Positions 7,576-16,378 of a stretch of 64,000 nt of DNA are shown piece after piece (the first letter of the stretch is position 1; every line of letters begins with the position of its first letter). Under the pieces are notes generated by a model. That model was not told the DNA's origin. It ran no database searches and saw nothing but the letters and a program-made list of their open reading frames with translations. The stretch is from Seohaeicola saemankumensis. GTDB taxonomy: Bacteria > Pseudomonadota > Alphaproteobacteria > Rhodobacterales > Rhodobacteraceae. The position numbers and the translations under genes are program-made. The stretch lies in the NCBI RefSeq assembly GCF_020171285.1, contig NZ_JAIUZI010000002.1, positions 1 through 64,000 on the forward strand. The letters run 5' to 3'.

Positions 7576-7608
7576 TCCGGCGGCGGCATGCGACAAAACA
7601 ATCCAAAA

Positions 7609-7624
7609 ATTCATAGTTGTGAAT
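7609..7624. promoter_or_regulatory. Candidate SoxR operator upstream of soxX
   Basis: ATTC-ATAGTTGT-GAAT is an exact ATTC-N8-GAAT, inside a perfect ATTCA-N6-TGAAT palindrome. It lies about 90 bases upstream of the soxX start, where the promoter of the soxXYZA unit would be. The pattern is the one I recall for SqrR-type persulfide sensors. Confidence 0.7.
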
Positions 7625-7713
7625 TTGTTGTTGCGTTCCGCCCGCCCGGTAGCCTACGGTATGCAAAGCAATCTACGCCGCGCCTAGACGCGCGGCAGCC
7701 AGCGGGAGGAACC

Positions 7714-8184
7714 ATGAAGCTTACATCTCTGACATTGGCAGTGGCCATGTTCGGCGGCGCGGCGGTCGCAGCCGAGGTGGGCCCGAGAGAGGTCCAGTTC
7801 AACGAAGACGGCGGTGTCGAGGCCTCGTTGTCCGGCATGCCCGGCGATCCGGCCAAGGGCGCCGTGGTCATGGCGACCAAATCCATGGGCAACTGCGTGG
7901 CCTGCCACGCGGTCACGGCCCTGAGCGACACGCCGTTCCACGGCGAGGTCGGCCCCGAGCTTGACGGCGCCGGCGACCGCTGGGACGAGGCGGCGCTGCG
8001 CGGTCTCCTGGTCAATCCCAAGATGATGTTCGAAGGCACGGTGATGCCGGCCTTCTACGTGATCGACGGCTTTACCCGTCCGGGTGACGCCTACACCGGC
8101 AAGGCCGCGCAGGGGGACCTGGATCCGCTGCTGTCGGCACAGGATATCGAAGACGTCGTCGCCTTCCTGATGACATTGAAGTGA
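7714..8184 (+). CDS. soxX: Sulfur oxidation cytochrome c SoxX
   Basis: This monoheme periplasmic c-type cytochrome has 156 residues with a signal peptide ending near AVAA. Heme is bound at CVACH (Cys61, Cys64, His65), and the distal ligand is probably Met111 in TVMPAFY. SoxX pairs with SoxA as SoxAX, which oxidatively joins thiosulfate to the SoxY cysteine. The ATG at 7714 follows GGGAGGA, and an upstream in-frame start at 7588 lacks such a site and would break the signal peptide. It leads the XYZA group downstream of the operator at 7609. Confidence 0.95.
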   Translation: MKLTSLTLAVAMFGGAAVAAEVGPREVQFNEDGGVEASLSGMPGDPAKGAVVMATKSMGNCVACHAVTALSDTPFHGEVGPELDGAGDRWDEAALRGLLVNPKMMFEGTVMPAFYVIDGFTRPGDAYTGKAAQGDLDPLLSAQDIEDVVAFLMTLK

Positions 8185-8239
8185 ACAGAACATGCGGGTC
8201 GCGCGGGCGGCCTGCACCGACTTGCAAAGGAGAGAGAAG

Positions 8240-8656
8240 ATGGAATTCTCACGTCGCGAAACCCTGGCGATGGGTCTGGGCGCTGCGGTTATGACCGTTC
8301 TGCCGTTCCGGGTCTCGGCCGCGGCCGATGACAAGATCGCTGAATTCACCGGCGGGGCCGACATGGCCGACGGCGGGATCACCCTGACCGCGCCGGAAAT
8401 CGCCGAAAACGGCAACACCGTGCCGATCGAGGTCAGCGCACCGGGCGCCACCGCGATCATGATCCTGGCCACCGGCAACCCGACGCCGGGCGTCGCCACC
8501 TTTAACTTCGGTCCGCTGGCCGCATCCCAGGCCGCCTCCACCCGGATCCGCCTGGCCGGCACGCAGGACGTCGTCGCCATCGCCAAGATGGCGGACGGCA
8601 GTTTTGCCAAGGCGTCGTCGACCGTCAAAGTCACAATCGGGGGCTGCGGCGGCTAA
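8240..8656 (+). CDS. soxY: Sulfur carrier subunit SoxY
   Basis: This 138-residue protein has a Tat signal (SRRETLAMG) and ends in the invariant swinging-arm motif GGCGG. Cys136 carries the sulfur substrate as a thioether-like S-thiosulfonate through the Sox cycle. The ATG at 8240 is preceded by AAAGGAGAGAGA and gives a standard-length SoxY. The SoxYZ heterodimer is exported folded, which fits the Tat signal on SoxY and its absence from SoxZ. It lies between soxX and soxZ. Confidence 0.96.
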   Translation: MEFSRRETLAMGLGAAVMTVLPFRVSAAADDKIAEFTGGADMADGGITLTAPEIAENGNTVPIEVSAPGATAIMILATGNPTPGVATFNFGPLAASQAASTRIRLAGTQDVVAIAKMADGSFAKASSTVKVTIGGCGG

Positions 8657-8696
8657 GGCCGGCCCGGACCACGACCCGAGATAAGGAGAGTTAGAT

Positions 8697-9026
8697 ATGG
8701 CATCTGGTGTTAAGCCCCGCGTCAAAGTCCCGAAATCCGCCGCCGCAGGCGAGGCGATCACGATCAAGACGCTGATCAGCCACAAGATGGAAAGCGGTCA
8801 GCGCAAGGACAAAGAGGGCAACGTGATCCCGCGGTCGATCATCAACCGCTTCACCTGCGAATTCAACGGCCAGATGGTCGTGGATGTGGCAATGGAGCCG
8901 GCGATCTCGACCAACCCGTACTTCCAGTTCGACGCGACCGTCCCCGAAGCGGGCGATTTCAAGTTCACCTGGTACGACGATGACGGCTCTGTCTACGACG
9001 AGACAAAGTCGGTCGCTATCGCCTGA
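8697..9026 (+). CDS. soxZ: Sulfur carrier partner subunit SoxZ
   Basis: This 109-residue immunoglobulin-like protein has the SoxZ signatures PRVKVPKSAAAGE at the start and FKFTWYDDDGSVY near the end. It has no signal peptide and should be co-exported with SoxY through Tat. SoxZ forms the scaffold that presents the SoxY carrier arm to SoxAX, SoxB and SoxCD. A TAAGGAGAG ribosome binding site precedes the ATG. Confidence 0.96.
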   Translation: MASGVKPRVKVPKSAAAGEAITIKTLISHKMESGQRKDKEGNVIPRSIINRFTCEFNGQMVVDVAMEPAISTNPYFQFDATVPEAGDFKFTWYDDDGSVYDETKSVAIA

Positions 9027-9100
9027 TCCAGCTTCGGATCCCAAGCAGCCTCCTGATCCGGCATAACGGGTCAGGGCAGCCACTTCAGGGAGGAAACACA

Positions 9101-9949
9101 ATGAAATACAAGGCAATCACCGCCATTGCGGCGCTGCTGGCGCTGCCGATGTCGGCACAGGCCGGGCCGGATGACGACAAGCTGGTCATCAACGGCGAGA
9201 TCGAGATGGTGACCAAGACGGCCGCGCCCGCGCACCTGCAGGACGCCATGGACGAAGTCATGTCGGGCTGGCATTTCCGCTCGGATGAAACCCAGGCCAT
9301 GGAAGCCGACGATTTCGACAACCCCGGTATGGTGTTTGTCGAAAAGGCGCTGGGTGCCTGGGAAACCGCCGAAGGTTCCGAGGGCAAGTCCTGTGCCGAT
9401 TGTCATGGCGCCGTCGAGGATATGGCCGGCGTCAAGGCGACCTATCCCAAGTGGAACGAAGAGGCCGGCGGCGTCCGCACACTGCAGATGCAGATGAACG
9501 CCTGCCGGACCGAGCGTATGGGCGCCGAGGCCTGGAAATACGACGCGGGCGCCGCGATCGAGATGGAGGCGATGCTGTCGTCGGTCTCGCGCGGCATGCC
9601 GGTGAACGTGGCCATCGACGGCCCCGCTCAGGCAACCTGGGAAAAGGGCAAGGAGCTCTATTACACCCGGACCGGTCAGCTGGATCTCAGCTGCGCCTCC
9701 TGCCACGAGGAAAACTACGGCAACATGATCCGCGCCGACCACCTCAGCCAGGGTCAGATCAACGGTTTCCCGACCTACCGTCTGAAGAACGCCAAGCTGA
9801 ACGGTGTCCACAGCCGGTTCAAGGGCTGTATCCGCGACACCCGTGCGGAAACATACAGCCCCGGCTCGGACGAATTCGTGGCGCTGGAACTCTATGTCAC
9901 AAGCCGTGGCAACGGTCTGTCGGTCGAAGGCCCGTCGGTCCGCAACTAA
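9101..9949 (+). CDS. soxA: Diheme cytochrome c SoxA, L-cysteine S-thiosulfotransferase subunit
   Basis: This 282-residue periplasmic protein has a signal peptide and two heme motifs, CADCH (98-102) and CASCH (198-202). This is therefore the diheme form of SoxA. Cys243 in FKGCIRDTRAE is the family's heme-ligating catalytic cysteine that becomes a persulfide. With SoxX it starts the cycle by oxidising thiosulfate onto SoxY. GGGAGGAAACACA precedes the ATG. An intrinsic terminator starts ten bases after its stop, ending the soxXYZA transcript. Confidence 0.95.
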   Translation: MKYKAITAIAALLALPMSAQAGPDDDKLVINGEIEMVTKTAAPAHLQDAMDEVMSGWHFRSDETQAMEADDFDNPGMVFVEKALGAWETAEGSEGKSCADCHGAVEDMAGVKATYPKWNEEAGGVRTLQMQMNACRTERMGAEAWKYDAGAAIEMEAMLSSVSRGMPVNVAIDGPAQATWEKGKELYYTRTGQLDLSCASCHEENYGNMIRADHLSQGQINGFPTYRLKNAKLNGVHSRFKGCIRDTRAETYSPGSDEFVALELYVTSRGNGLSVEGPSVRN

Positions 9950-9959
9950 ACCTGAACTG

Positions 9960-9991
9960 CCCCGCGCCAGTGATGGCGCGGGGTTTCTTAT
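9960..9991 (+). terminator. Intrinsic terminator after soxA
   Basis: CCCCGCGCC-AGTGAT-GGCGCGGGG is a perfect 9-pair GC stem followed by TTTCTTAT, directly after soxA and before the soxB operator. Confidence 0.9.
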
Positions 9992-10000
9992 GACAATTAA

Positions 10001-10021
10001 ATTCACACATGCGAATGTGTG
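10001..10021. promoter_or_regulatory. Candidate SoxR operator upstream of soxB
   Basis: ATTC-ACACATGC-GAAT (10001-10016) is an exact ATTC-N8-GAAT. It is nested with a perfect CACACAT-GCGA-ATGTGTG inverted repeat (10004-10021). It sits 25 bases before the soxB ATG and 10 bases after the terminator. The 11-mer TGCGAATGTGT recurs at 42410-42420. Confidence 0.75.
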
Positions 10022-10045
10022 TTATGTAGTGGAAAGCTGATCACC

Positions 10046-11743
10046 ATGATTTCACGTCGTGATTTCCTGCAGGTCTCGATGGCGGCCTCGGCAATGGTCG
10101 GGGCCTCGGGCTTTGGCAACTGGGCCCGTTTGGCCGCGCAACAGGCGCTGACACAGGACCAGTTGCTTGAGTTCGATACATTCGGCAACGTCAGCCTGAT
10201 CCACATCACCGATATTCACGCCCAGCTGAAGCCGATCTATTTCCGCGAACCGGAAATCAACCTCGGCGTGGGCGAGGCGCGGGGCAGGGTGCCCCATGTC
10301 ACCGGTGCCGATTTCCGCAAGCTCTATGGTATCGACGACGGCAGCCCCACCGCCTACGCGCTGACCTATGATGACTTCTCCTCGCTGGCCAAGGGCTATG
10401 GCCGCGTCGGCGGTCTTGACCGGGTCTCGACCGTGGTCAACGCCATCCGCGCCGACCGTCCCGACGCGCTGCTGCTGGATGGCGGCGACACCTGGCACGG
10501 CTCCTACACCTGCTACCAGACCGAAGGGCAGGACATGGTCAACGTGATGAACGGGCTGAAGCCCGACGCGATGACCTTTCACTGGGAATTCACCCTGGGC
10601 ACCGACCGCGTGACCGAGATGGTCGAAAACCTGCCCTTTGCGGCGCTGGGCCAGAACATCTTTGACGCCGAATGGGACGAGCCGTCGGAACTCTTCAAAC
10701 CCTACAAGATGTTCGAACGCGGCGGCGCCAAGATCGCCGTCATCGGCCAGGCGTTTCCCTACATGCCCATCGCCAACCCGCGTTGGATGTTCCCGGAATT
10801 CTCCTTTGGCATTCGCGACGAGAACATGCAGCTGATGGTGAACGAGGCCCGCGCCGAGGGCGCCGACTGCGTCGTCGTGCTGTCCCACAACGGCTTTGAC
10901 GTCGATCACAAGATGGCCACCCGCGTCACCGGCATCGACGTGATCCTGTCGGGCCACACCCATGACGCGCTGCCCGAACCGGTGGTGGTGGGCAATACCA
11001 TCATCATCGCCTCCGGCTCCAACGGCAAATTCGTCAGCCGCGTCGACCTCGACGTGCGCGATGGCAAGATGATGGGATACAAGCACAAGCTGATCCCGAT
11101 CTTCTCGGACGTCATCACCCCCGACCCGGCAATGACCCAGCTGATCGACGATCAGCGCGCGCCCTACAAGGCCGAGCTGGAAGAGGTGATCGGCCAGACC
11201 GACAGCCTGCTTTACCGCCGCGGCAACTTCAACGGCACCTGGGACGACCTGATCTGCGACGCGCTGATTTCCGAACGCGAGGCCGACATCGCCATGTCGC
11301 CGGGCGTGCGCTGGGGCCCGTCGATCCTGCCCGGCCAGGACATCACCCGCGAGGACATCTGGAACGTGACCAGCATGACCTACGGCAAGGCCTATCGCAC
11401 CGAGATGACCGGCGAATTCATCCACGTCATCCTCGAAGACGTCGGCGACAACCTGTTCAACCCCGATCCCTACTACCAGCAGGGCGGCGACATGGTGCGC
11501 ATCGGCGGCCTCGGCTACCGCATCGACATCACCAAACCGCAGGGCGAACGCATCTCGGACCTGACGCTGCTGAAAACCGGCGAGGCGATCGACCCGGCCA
11601 AGACCTATGTCGTCGCCGGCTGGGCCAGCGTCAACGAAGGCACCGAAGGGCCCCAGATCTGGGACGTGGTCGAAAGCCACATCCGCAAGCAGGGCACCGT
11701 CACCGTCACCCCCAACACATCCGTCAAGGTAGTGGGCGCCTGA
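10046..11743 (+). CDS. soxB: S-sulfosulfanyl-L-cysteine sulfohydrolase SoxB
   Basis: This 565-residue periplasmic dinuclear-manganese hydrolase releases sulfate from the thiosulfonate on SoxY. A Tat signal (SRRDFLQVS) leads, followed by calcineurin-like metal motifs: IHITDIHAQ (Asp56, His58), LDGGDTWHG, SHNGFDVDHK and SGHTHDALP, then a 5'-nucleotidase C-terminal domain. I chose the ATG at 10046 because it begins the Tat peptide. A GTG/ATG-like start further upstream would overlap the operator. Its own terminator-operator-start arrangement shows soxBCDEF is a separate transcription unit from soxXYZA. Confidence 0.96.
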   Translation: MISRRDFLQVSMAASAMVGASGFGNWARLAAQQALTQDQLLEFDTFGNVSLIHITDIHAQLKPIYFREPEINLGVGEARGRVPHVTGADFRKLYGIDDGSPTAYALTYDDFSSLAKGYGRVGGLDRVSTVVNAIRADRPDALLLDGGDTWHGSYTCYQTEGQDMVNVMNGLKPDAMTFHWEFTLGTDRVTEMVENLPFAALGQNIFDAEWDEPSELFKPYKMFERGGAKIAVIGQAFPYMPIANPRWMFPEFSFGIRDENMQLMVNEARAEGADCVVVLSHNGFDVDHKMATRVTGIDVILSGHTHDALPEPVVVGNTIIIASGSNGKFVSRVDLDVRDGKMMGYKHKLIPIFSDVITPDPAMTQLIDDQRAPYKAELEEVIGQTDSLLYRRGNFNGTWDDLICDALISEREADIAMSPGVRWGPSILPGQDITREDIWNVTSMTYGKAYRTEMTGEFIHVILEDVGDNLFNPDPYYQQGGDMVRIGGLGYRIDITKPQGERISDLTLLKTGEAIDPAKTYVVAGWASVNEGTEGPQIWDVVESHIRKQGTVTVTPNTSVKVVGA

Positions 11744-11795
11744 GCCCACACCCGACCCAATTCAACGTTTGATATTCTCAAGGAGGCAAAACGCA

Positions 11796-13076
11796 ATGAC
11801 GTTTGGTTTCAAGGGCAATAAACCCTCGCGCCGCCAGTTCCTCTCCGGAGCGGCAGCCGTGGGAGCCGGGGCGCTGACCGCCACCGGCGCCAAGGCGGCG
11901 GGCGATCCGCTGATCACTCAGGTGCAGGACTGGGCGTCCGGCACCGGCGACGGGGTCGATGCCACCCCCTACGGCCTGCCCATCGAGTTCGAATCCGATG
12001 TGCGCCGCCGCAATGTCGAATGGCTGACCGCCGACACCATCAGCTCGATCAACTTCACGCCGATCCACGCGCTGGACGGCACCATCACCCCGCAGGGCTG
12101 CGCGTTCGAGCGGCACCATTCGGGCGCCATCGAGCTGAAGAAATCCGACTACCGGCTGATGATCAACGGGCTGGTCGACACGCCGCTGGTCTTCACCTAC
12201 GCCGATCTGGAACGCTTCCCGCGTGAAAACCGCGTCTATTTCTGCGAATGCGCCGCCAACACCGGCATGGAATGGGCGGGCAGCCAGCTGAACGGCGCCC
12301 AGTTCACCCACGGCATGATCCACAACATGGAATATTCCGGCGTCACCCTGCGCACCCTGCTCGAAGAGGCGGGCCTGAATGCCGCCGGAGACCTCAAGGA
12401 CAAATGGGTTTACGTCGAGGGTGCCGATGCCTCCTCGAACGGCCGTTCGATCCCGATGGAAAAGGCGCTGGACGACTGCCTGGTCGCCTTCAAGGCCAAC
12501 GGCGAGGCGCTGCGCAAGGAGCACGGCTATCCCGTCCGCCTCGTGGTGCCGGGCTGGGAAGGCAACATGTGGGTCAAGTGGCTGCGCCGGATCGAAGTCA
12601 CCGATCAGGCCATCGAGAGCCGCGAGGAGACCTCGAAATACACCGATACGCTGGCCGACGGCACCTCGCGCAAGTGGACGTGGGAGATGGACGCGAAATC
12701 GGTCGTCACCTCGCCCAGCCCGCAGGCGCCGATCCGGCATGGCCACGGCCCGCTGGTGATCACCGGCCTGGCCTGGTCGGGACGCGGCGCGATCACCCGC
12801 GTCGACGTGTCCAAGGACGGCGGCAAGACCTGGGAAACCGCGCGTCTGGCCGCGCCGGGCGAGAAGATGGCGCTGACCCGCTTCTATCTCGACACCACCT
12901 GGAACGGCGAAGAGATGCTGCTGCAATCGCGCGCCATGGACGAAACCGGCTACGTCCAGCCGACCAAGAACGAACTGCGCGAAGTGCGCGGGCTGAACTC
13001 GATCTACCACAACAACTGCATCCAGACCTGGTGGATCAAAGAAGACGGAGAGGCAGAGAATGTCGAAGTATCGTAA
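11796..13076 (+). CDS. soxC: Sulfane dehydrogenase molybdopterin subunit SoxC
   Basis: This 426-residue member of the sulfite oxidase family has a Tat signal (SRRQFLSG) with the oxidoreductase molybdopterin domain at about 90-280 and a dimerisation domain after. The cofactor cysteine lies in VYFCECAANTGMEW (Cys150 or Cys152). With SoxD it oxidises the sulfane sulfur still bound to SoxY to the sulfonate level, releasing six electrons. AAGGAGG precedes the ATG at 11796. Its end overlaps the soxD start by 17 bases. Having soxCD predicts complete oxidation of thiosulfate to sulfate without sulfur globules. Confidence 0.95.
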   Translation: MTFGFKGNKPSRRQFLSGAAAVGAGALTATGAKAAGDPLITQVQDWASGTGDGVDATPYGLPIEFESDVRRRNVEWLTADTISSINFTPIHALDGTITPQGCAFERHHSGAIELKKSDYRLMINGLVDTPLVFTYADLERFPRENRVYFCECAANTGMEWAGSQLNGAQFTHGMIHNMEYSGVTLRTLLEEAGLNAAGDLKDKWVYVEGADASSNGRSIPMEKALDDCLVAFKANGEALRKEHGYPVRLVVPGWEGNMWVKWLRRIEVTDQAIESREETSKYTDTLADGTSRKWTWEMDAKSVVTSPSPQAPIRHGHGPLVITGLAWSGRGAITRVDVSKDGGKTWETARLAAPGEKMALTRFYLDTTWNGEEMLLQSRAMDETGYVQPTKNELREVRGLNSIYHNNCIQTWWIKEDGEAENVEVS

Positions 13077-14181
13077 ACTGACAGCGGCCACCGCGCTGGC
13101 CGCAACTCTGGCCGCCAGCCCCGCCCTGGCCGAGAAACTGGGCCTGGGCCGCCCGGCGCTGCCCGATGAAATCGCCGCCTGGGACAAGGACGTGTCGCCT
13201 GACGGCACCGGCCTGCCGGTGGGCTCGGGCAATGTCGAGGACGGCGAGGTGCTGTTCGCCGACTACTGCGCGATCTGTCACGGCGATTTCGCCGAAGGCG
13301 TTGATAACTGGCCGAAACTCGCCGGTGGTGCCGATACGCTCGATCACGAGGACCCGCTAAAGACCGTGGGCTCCTACTGGCCGTTCCTGACCACCACATG
13401 GGATTACGTCAACCGCTCGATGCCCTTTGGCAACGCCCAGACGCTGACCAATGACGAGGTCTACGCGATCGTCGCCTATATCCTCTATTCCAACGATCTG
13501 GTGGATGACGATTTCGTCCTGACCAACGAAAACCTGCTGGATGTCGAGATGCCCAATGCGGGCGGCTTCATCATCGACGACCGGCTGACGTCAGAGGCGC
13601 ATTTCGTCCGCGAACCCTGCATGAGCGATTGCAAGGACAGCGTCGAGATCACCATGCGCGCCGCCGTGCTGGACGTGACCCCGGAAGAAACCCGCGCCCG
13701 CAAGGTGCAGGAACTGATGGACAAGACCAACCCGCGCGCCAAACCCGCGGCCGCCACAACCGCGACCGAGGCTGCGGCCCCGGCGGCAGAACCTGCGGCG
13801 GAACCGGCAGCGGAACCTGCGGCCGAGCAACCCGCACCCGAAGCCGCCGCCGCCATCGACCCCGAACTGGTCGCCGCAGGTGAAAAGGTGTTCAAGAAGT
13901 GCAAGGCCTGCCACCAGGTCGGCGAGGGCGCCAAGAACAAGACCGGCCCGATCCTGACCAACATCGTCGGCGCACCCGCGGGCGCGGTCGACGGCTTCAA
14001 GTACTCCAGCGCGATGTCCGAGGCCGCCGGCGGCGGTCTGGTCTGGACCCCCGAGGAACTGACCGCCTTTCTGACCAAGCCCAAGGACTATATGAAGAAA
14101 ACCAAGATGTCCTTTGCCGGGCTCAAGAAAGGCGCGGATATCGAGGCGGTGATCGCGTATCTTCAGGCCAACGGAGGCTGA
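13060..14181 (+). CDS. soxD: Sulfane dehydrogenase diheme cytochrome subunit SoxD
   Basis: This 373-residue diheme c-type cytochrome has a signal peptide ending PALA and heme motifs CAICH (70-74) and CKACH (281-285). The two cytochrome domains are joined by a low-complexity linker of repeated AEPA units at about 237-262. It accepts electrons from SoxC and passes them to cytochrome c. The start is inside the end of soxC, indicating translational coupling. The repeat-rich linker is expected to vary in length between strains. Confidence 0.94.
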   Translation: MSKYRKLTAATALAATLAASPALAEKLGLGRPALPDEIAAWDKDVSPDGTGLPVGSGNVEDGEVLFADYCAICHGDFAEGVDNWPKLAGGADTLDHEDPLKTVGSYWPFLTTTWDYVNRSMPFGNAQTLTNDEVYAIVAYILYSNDLVDDDFVLTNENLLDVEMPNAGGFIIDDRLTSEAHFVREPCMSDCKDSVEITMRAAVLDVTPEETRARKVQELMDKTNPRAKPAAATTATEAAAPAAEPAAEPAAEPAAEQPAPEAAAAIDPELVAAGEKVFKKCKACHQVGEGAKNKTGPILTNIVGAPAGAVDGFKYSSAMSEAAGGGLVWTPEELTAFLTKPKDYMKKTKMSFAGLKKGADIEAVIAYLQANGG

Positions 14182-14182
14182 G

Positions 14183-14896
14183 ATGCGCCGCCTGGGAGGA
14201 GTAATTCTGGCCTGGGGCGTGCTGTTCGGCGCGGCCCAGGCCGAGGAAACCGCAACCGCGATCGGTGACGTCGATCGCGGTGAGCGGCTGTTCCAGCAGA
14301 AATGCGGCAGCTGCCACCAGGTGGGCGAGGGGGCCAAACACGGCACCGGCCCGCATCTGAACAACATTTTCGACCGCAAGATCGCCCAGTTCGGCGATTT
14401 TCTGTATTCCGAGGGCATCTACCGCGCCCGCCGCGACGGCATGGTCTGGGACCTCGACAATCTCGATGCCTATCTGACCAACCCCAAGGTGCTGGTTTCC
14501 GGCACCAACATGGATTTCCGCGGTCTGGCCAAGGCGGAGGACCGGGGTGACATCCTGGCCTTTCTGCGCGGCTATTCATCCAGCCCGCAGGACATCCCCG
14601 AGGCCGCCCCGACAGCCCTGAAACAGGACGAGGAGCTGAGCCCCGAGATCCTGGCCATTGTCGGCGACCCTGACTACGGCGAATACCTGTCCACCGAATG
14701 CACCACCTGCCACCAGCTGACCGGCGAATACGACGGAATCCCAGTAATTACAGGGTGGTACGAGGAGGACTTCGTGCTGGCGATGCATGCCTACAAACGC
14801 AAGCTGCGCCCGCACCCGGTGATGCAGATGATGGCCAGCCGCCTGTCGGACGAAGAGATCGCCGCATTGGCGGCCTATTTCGGGACATTCGAATAA
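14183..14896 (+). CDS. soxE: Diheme cytochrome c SoxE
   Basis: This 237-residue periplasmic diheme cytochrome has a signal peptide (about 20 residues) and heme sites CGSCH (41-45) and CTTCH (173-177). The first half resembles the SoxD C-terminal cytochrome (GSCHQVGEGAKHGTGP), suggesting a duplication. SoxE pairs with the flavoprotein SoxF and is related to the cytochrome subunit of flavocytochrome c sulfide dehydrogenase. The ATG follows the soxD stop by one base. Only T-rich DNA and a GGGAGGAGG ribosome binding site separate it from soxF. Confidence 0.92.
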   Translation: MRRLGGVILAWGVLFGAAQAEETATAIGDVDRGERLFQQKCGSCHQVGEGAKHGTGPHLNNIFDRKIAQFGDFLYSEGIYRARRDGMVWDLDNLDAYLTNPKVLVSGTNMDFRGLAKAEDRGDILAFLRGYSSSPQDIPEAAPTALKQDEELSPEILAIVGDPDYGEYLSTECTTCHQLTGEYDGIPVITGWYEEDFVLAMHAYKRKLRPHPVMQMMASRLSDEEIAALAAYFGTFE

Positions 14897-14930
14897 CGCG
14901 CGTTTTTTTAATAATGGGAGGAGGAACCCC

Positions 14931-16193
14931 ATGACTTTCAACAGACGGACTTTTCTGGGCACGGGCGTCGCTGCGGCGGCCACGCTGAGCGCGCCCATGG
15001 TGATGGGCGCGGGCAAACCCCGCGTCGTGGTTATCGGCGGCGGTGCGGGCGGGGCCACGGCGGCGCGCTACATCGCCAAGGGATCGCAGGGCGCCATCGA
15101 CGTGACCCTGGTCGAACCCACGCGCAGCTACTACACCTGCTTTTTCTCGAACCTCTACATCGGCGGCTTCCGCGAACTCTCCAGCATCGCCCACAGCTAT
15201 GGCAAGCTGGCCTCGGACTACGGCATCAACGTGGTGCATGACTGGGCCGTCGGCATCGACCGCGACGCCCGCACCGTCACGCTGGCCGGCGGCGGATCGC
15301 TGCCCTATGACCGGCTGATCCTCAGCCCCGGCATCGATTTCGTCGACGGCGCGGTGCCCGGCTGGGACGTCAGCGCGCAGAACAAGATGCCACACGCCTA
15401 CAAGGCCGGCTCGCAGTCGGAACTGCTCAAGGCGCAGATTGAATCGATGCCCGAAGGTGGCACCTTTGCGATGATCGCGCCGCCAAACCCGTTCCGCTGC
15501 CCGCCGGGGCCTTATGAACGCATCAGCATGATCGCCCACGTGCTCAAGGAAAAGAACCCCACCGCCAAGATCATCGTCGCCGACCCCAAGCCGAAGTTCT
15601 CCAAGATGGCGCTGTTCCAGGAAGGCTGGGGCAATCACTATGACGGCATGATCGACTGGATCGGCCCCGATTTCGGCGGCGGCAATGTCGAGGTGAACCC
15701 CGACGAAATGACCGTCAGCATCGACGGCGAGGTGACCAAGGTCGATGCCTGCAACGTCATCCCGGCGATGAAGGCGGGGCGGATCTGCGAACTGGCCGGC
15801 ATCACCGAGGGCAACTGGGCGCCGGTCAACGGCCACACCATGCAAAGCCGGATGGACGAGAACATCCACGTGCTGGGCGATGCCTGCGCGCAGGGCGACA
15901 TGCCGAAATCGGGCTTTTCCGCCAACAGCCAGGCCAAGGTCGCGGCCATGGCGGTGCGCGGCGCGCTGACCGACAGCAAGGTCTTCCCGGCCAAGTTCTC
16001 GAACACCTGCTGGTCGCTGATCGGCACCGGCGACGGGGTCAAGGTGGGCGCCACCTACGAGGCCACCGACGAGAAGATCGCCAAGGTGGACGGCTTTATC
16101 TCGGCCACCGGCGAGGACGCGGAACTGCGCGAGGCGACCTACGAGGAAAGCCTGGGCTGGTATGCCGGCATCACCTCGGACATGTTCGGCTGA
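14931..16193 (+). CDS. soxF: Sulfide dehydrogenase flavoprotein SoxF
   Basis: This 420-residue FAD protein of the FccB/SQR group has a Tat signal (FNRRTFLGTG), the Rossmann motif VVVIGGGAGGATA (about 33-45), candidate redox cysteines Cys70 (YYTCFFSN) and Cys190 (FRCPPGP), and a C-terminal FCSD-flavin-binding domain. It should oxidise sulfide to sulfane sulfur and pass electrons to SoxE. It is the last recognisable sox gene here, as no soxG or soxH follows. A GGGAGGAGGAACCCC ribosome binding site precedes the ATG. Confidence 0.94.
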   Translation: MTFNRRTFLGTGVAAAATLSAPMVMGAGKPRVVVIGGGAGGATAARYIAKGSQGAIDVTLVEPTRSYYTCFFSNLYIGGFRELSSIAHSYGKLASDYGINVVHDWAVGIDRDARTVTLAGGGSLPYDRLILSPGIDFVDGAVPGWDVSAQNKMPHAYKAGSQSELLKAQIESMPEGGTFAMIAPPNPFRCPPGPYERISMIAHVLKEKNPTAKIIVADPKPKFSKMALFQEGWGNHYDGMIDWIGPDFGGGNVEVNPDEMTVSIDGEVTKVDACNVIPAMKAGRICELAGITEGNWAPVNGHTMQSRMDENIHVLGDACAQGDMPKSGFSANSQAKVAAMAVRGALTDSKVFPAKFSNTCWSLIGTGDGVKVGATYEATDEKIAKVDGFISATGEDAELREATYEESLGWYAGITSDMFG

Positions 16194-16274
16194 GCCTCTC
16201 CCCTTAACGTGATCCAAAGGAGGCGCGTGCCGCGCCACACTTTTGTTTGGCGCCCCCTGGCGGGGGCGCGGGCC

Positions 16275-16312
16275 TCCGGCGGGAGTATTTGCCAAAGAGA
16301 TGAAACAGGGGG
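16275..16312 (+). repeat. Extragenic repeat copy 2
   Basis: GGGAGTATTTGCCAAAGAGATGA followed by a G run lies between soxF and clpP. It is preceded by a GCGCCCCCTGGCGGGGGCGC hairpin, the same composite layout as the other three copies. Confidence 0.75.
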
Positions 16313-16378
16313 CGGCCGGGGCGAATGTTCCGCCGCCCCTTGCAGCCCTTCCAAGGCGACACTAAGACTCCTGTAACG

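Noticed and set aside
10052..11749. 565-codon open frame antisense to soxB
   Set aside because: High GC keeps antisense frames open. It lacks a ribosome binding site and any family resemblance, while the other strand is plainly soxB.
13770..13850. Short tandem GCGGAACC-like repeats in soxD as a separate repeat element
   Set aside because: They encode the Ala-Glu-Pro linker between the two cytochrome domains of SoxD and are explained by it.
14896..14912. Terminator between soxE and soxF (ACGCGCGT followed by seven T)
   Set aside because: The dyad is only eight bases with no loop, too weak for termination within an evident operon.
14748..16295. 515-codon open frame antisense to soxF
   Set aside because: It is the shadow of soxF, with a His/Arg/Gly-rich composition typical of antisense reading.
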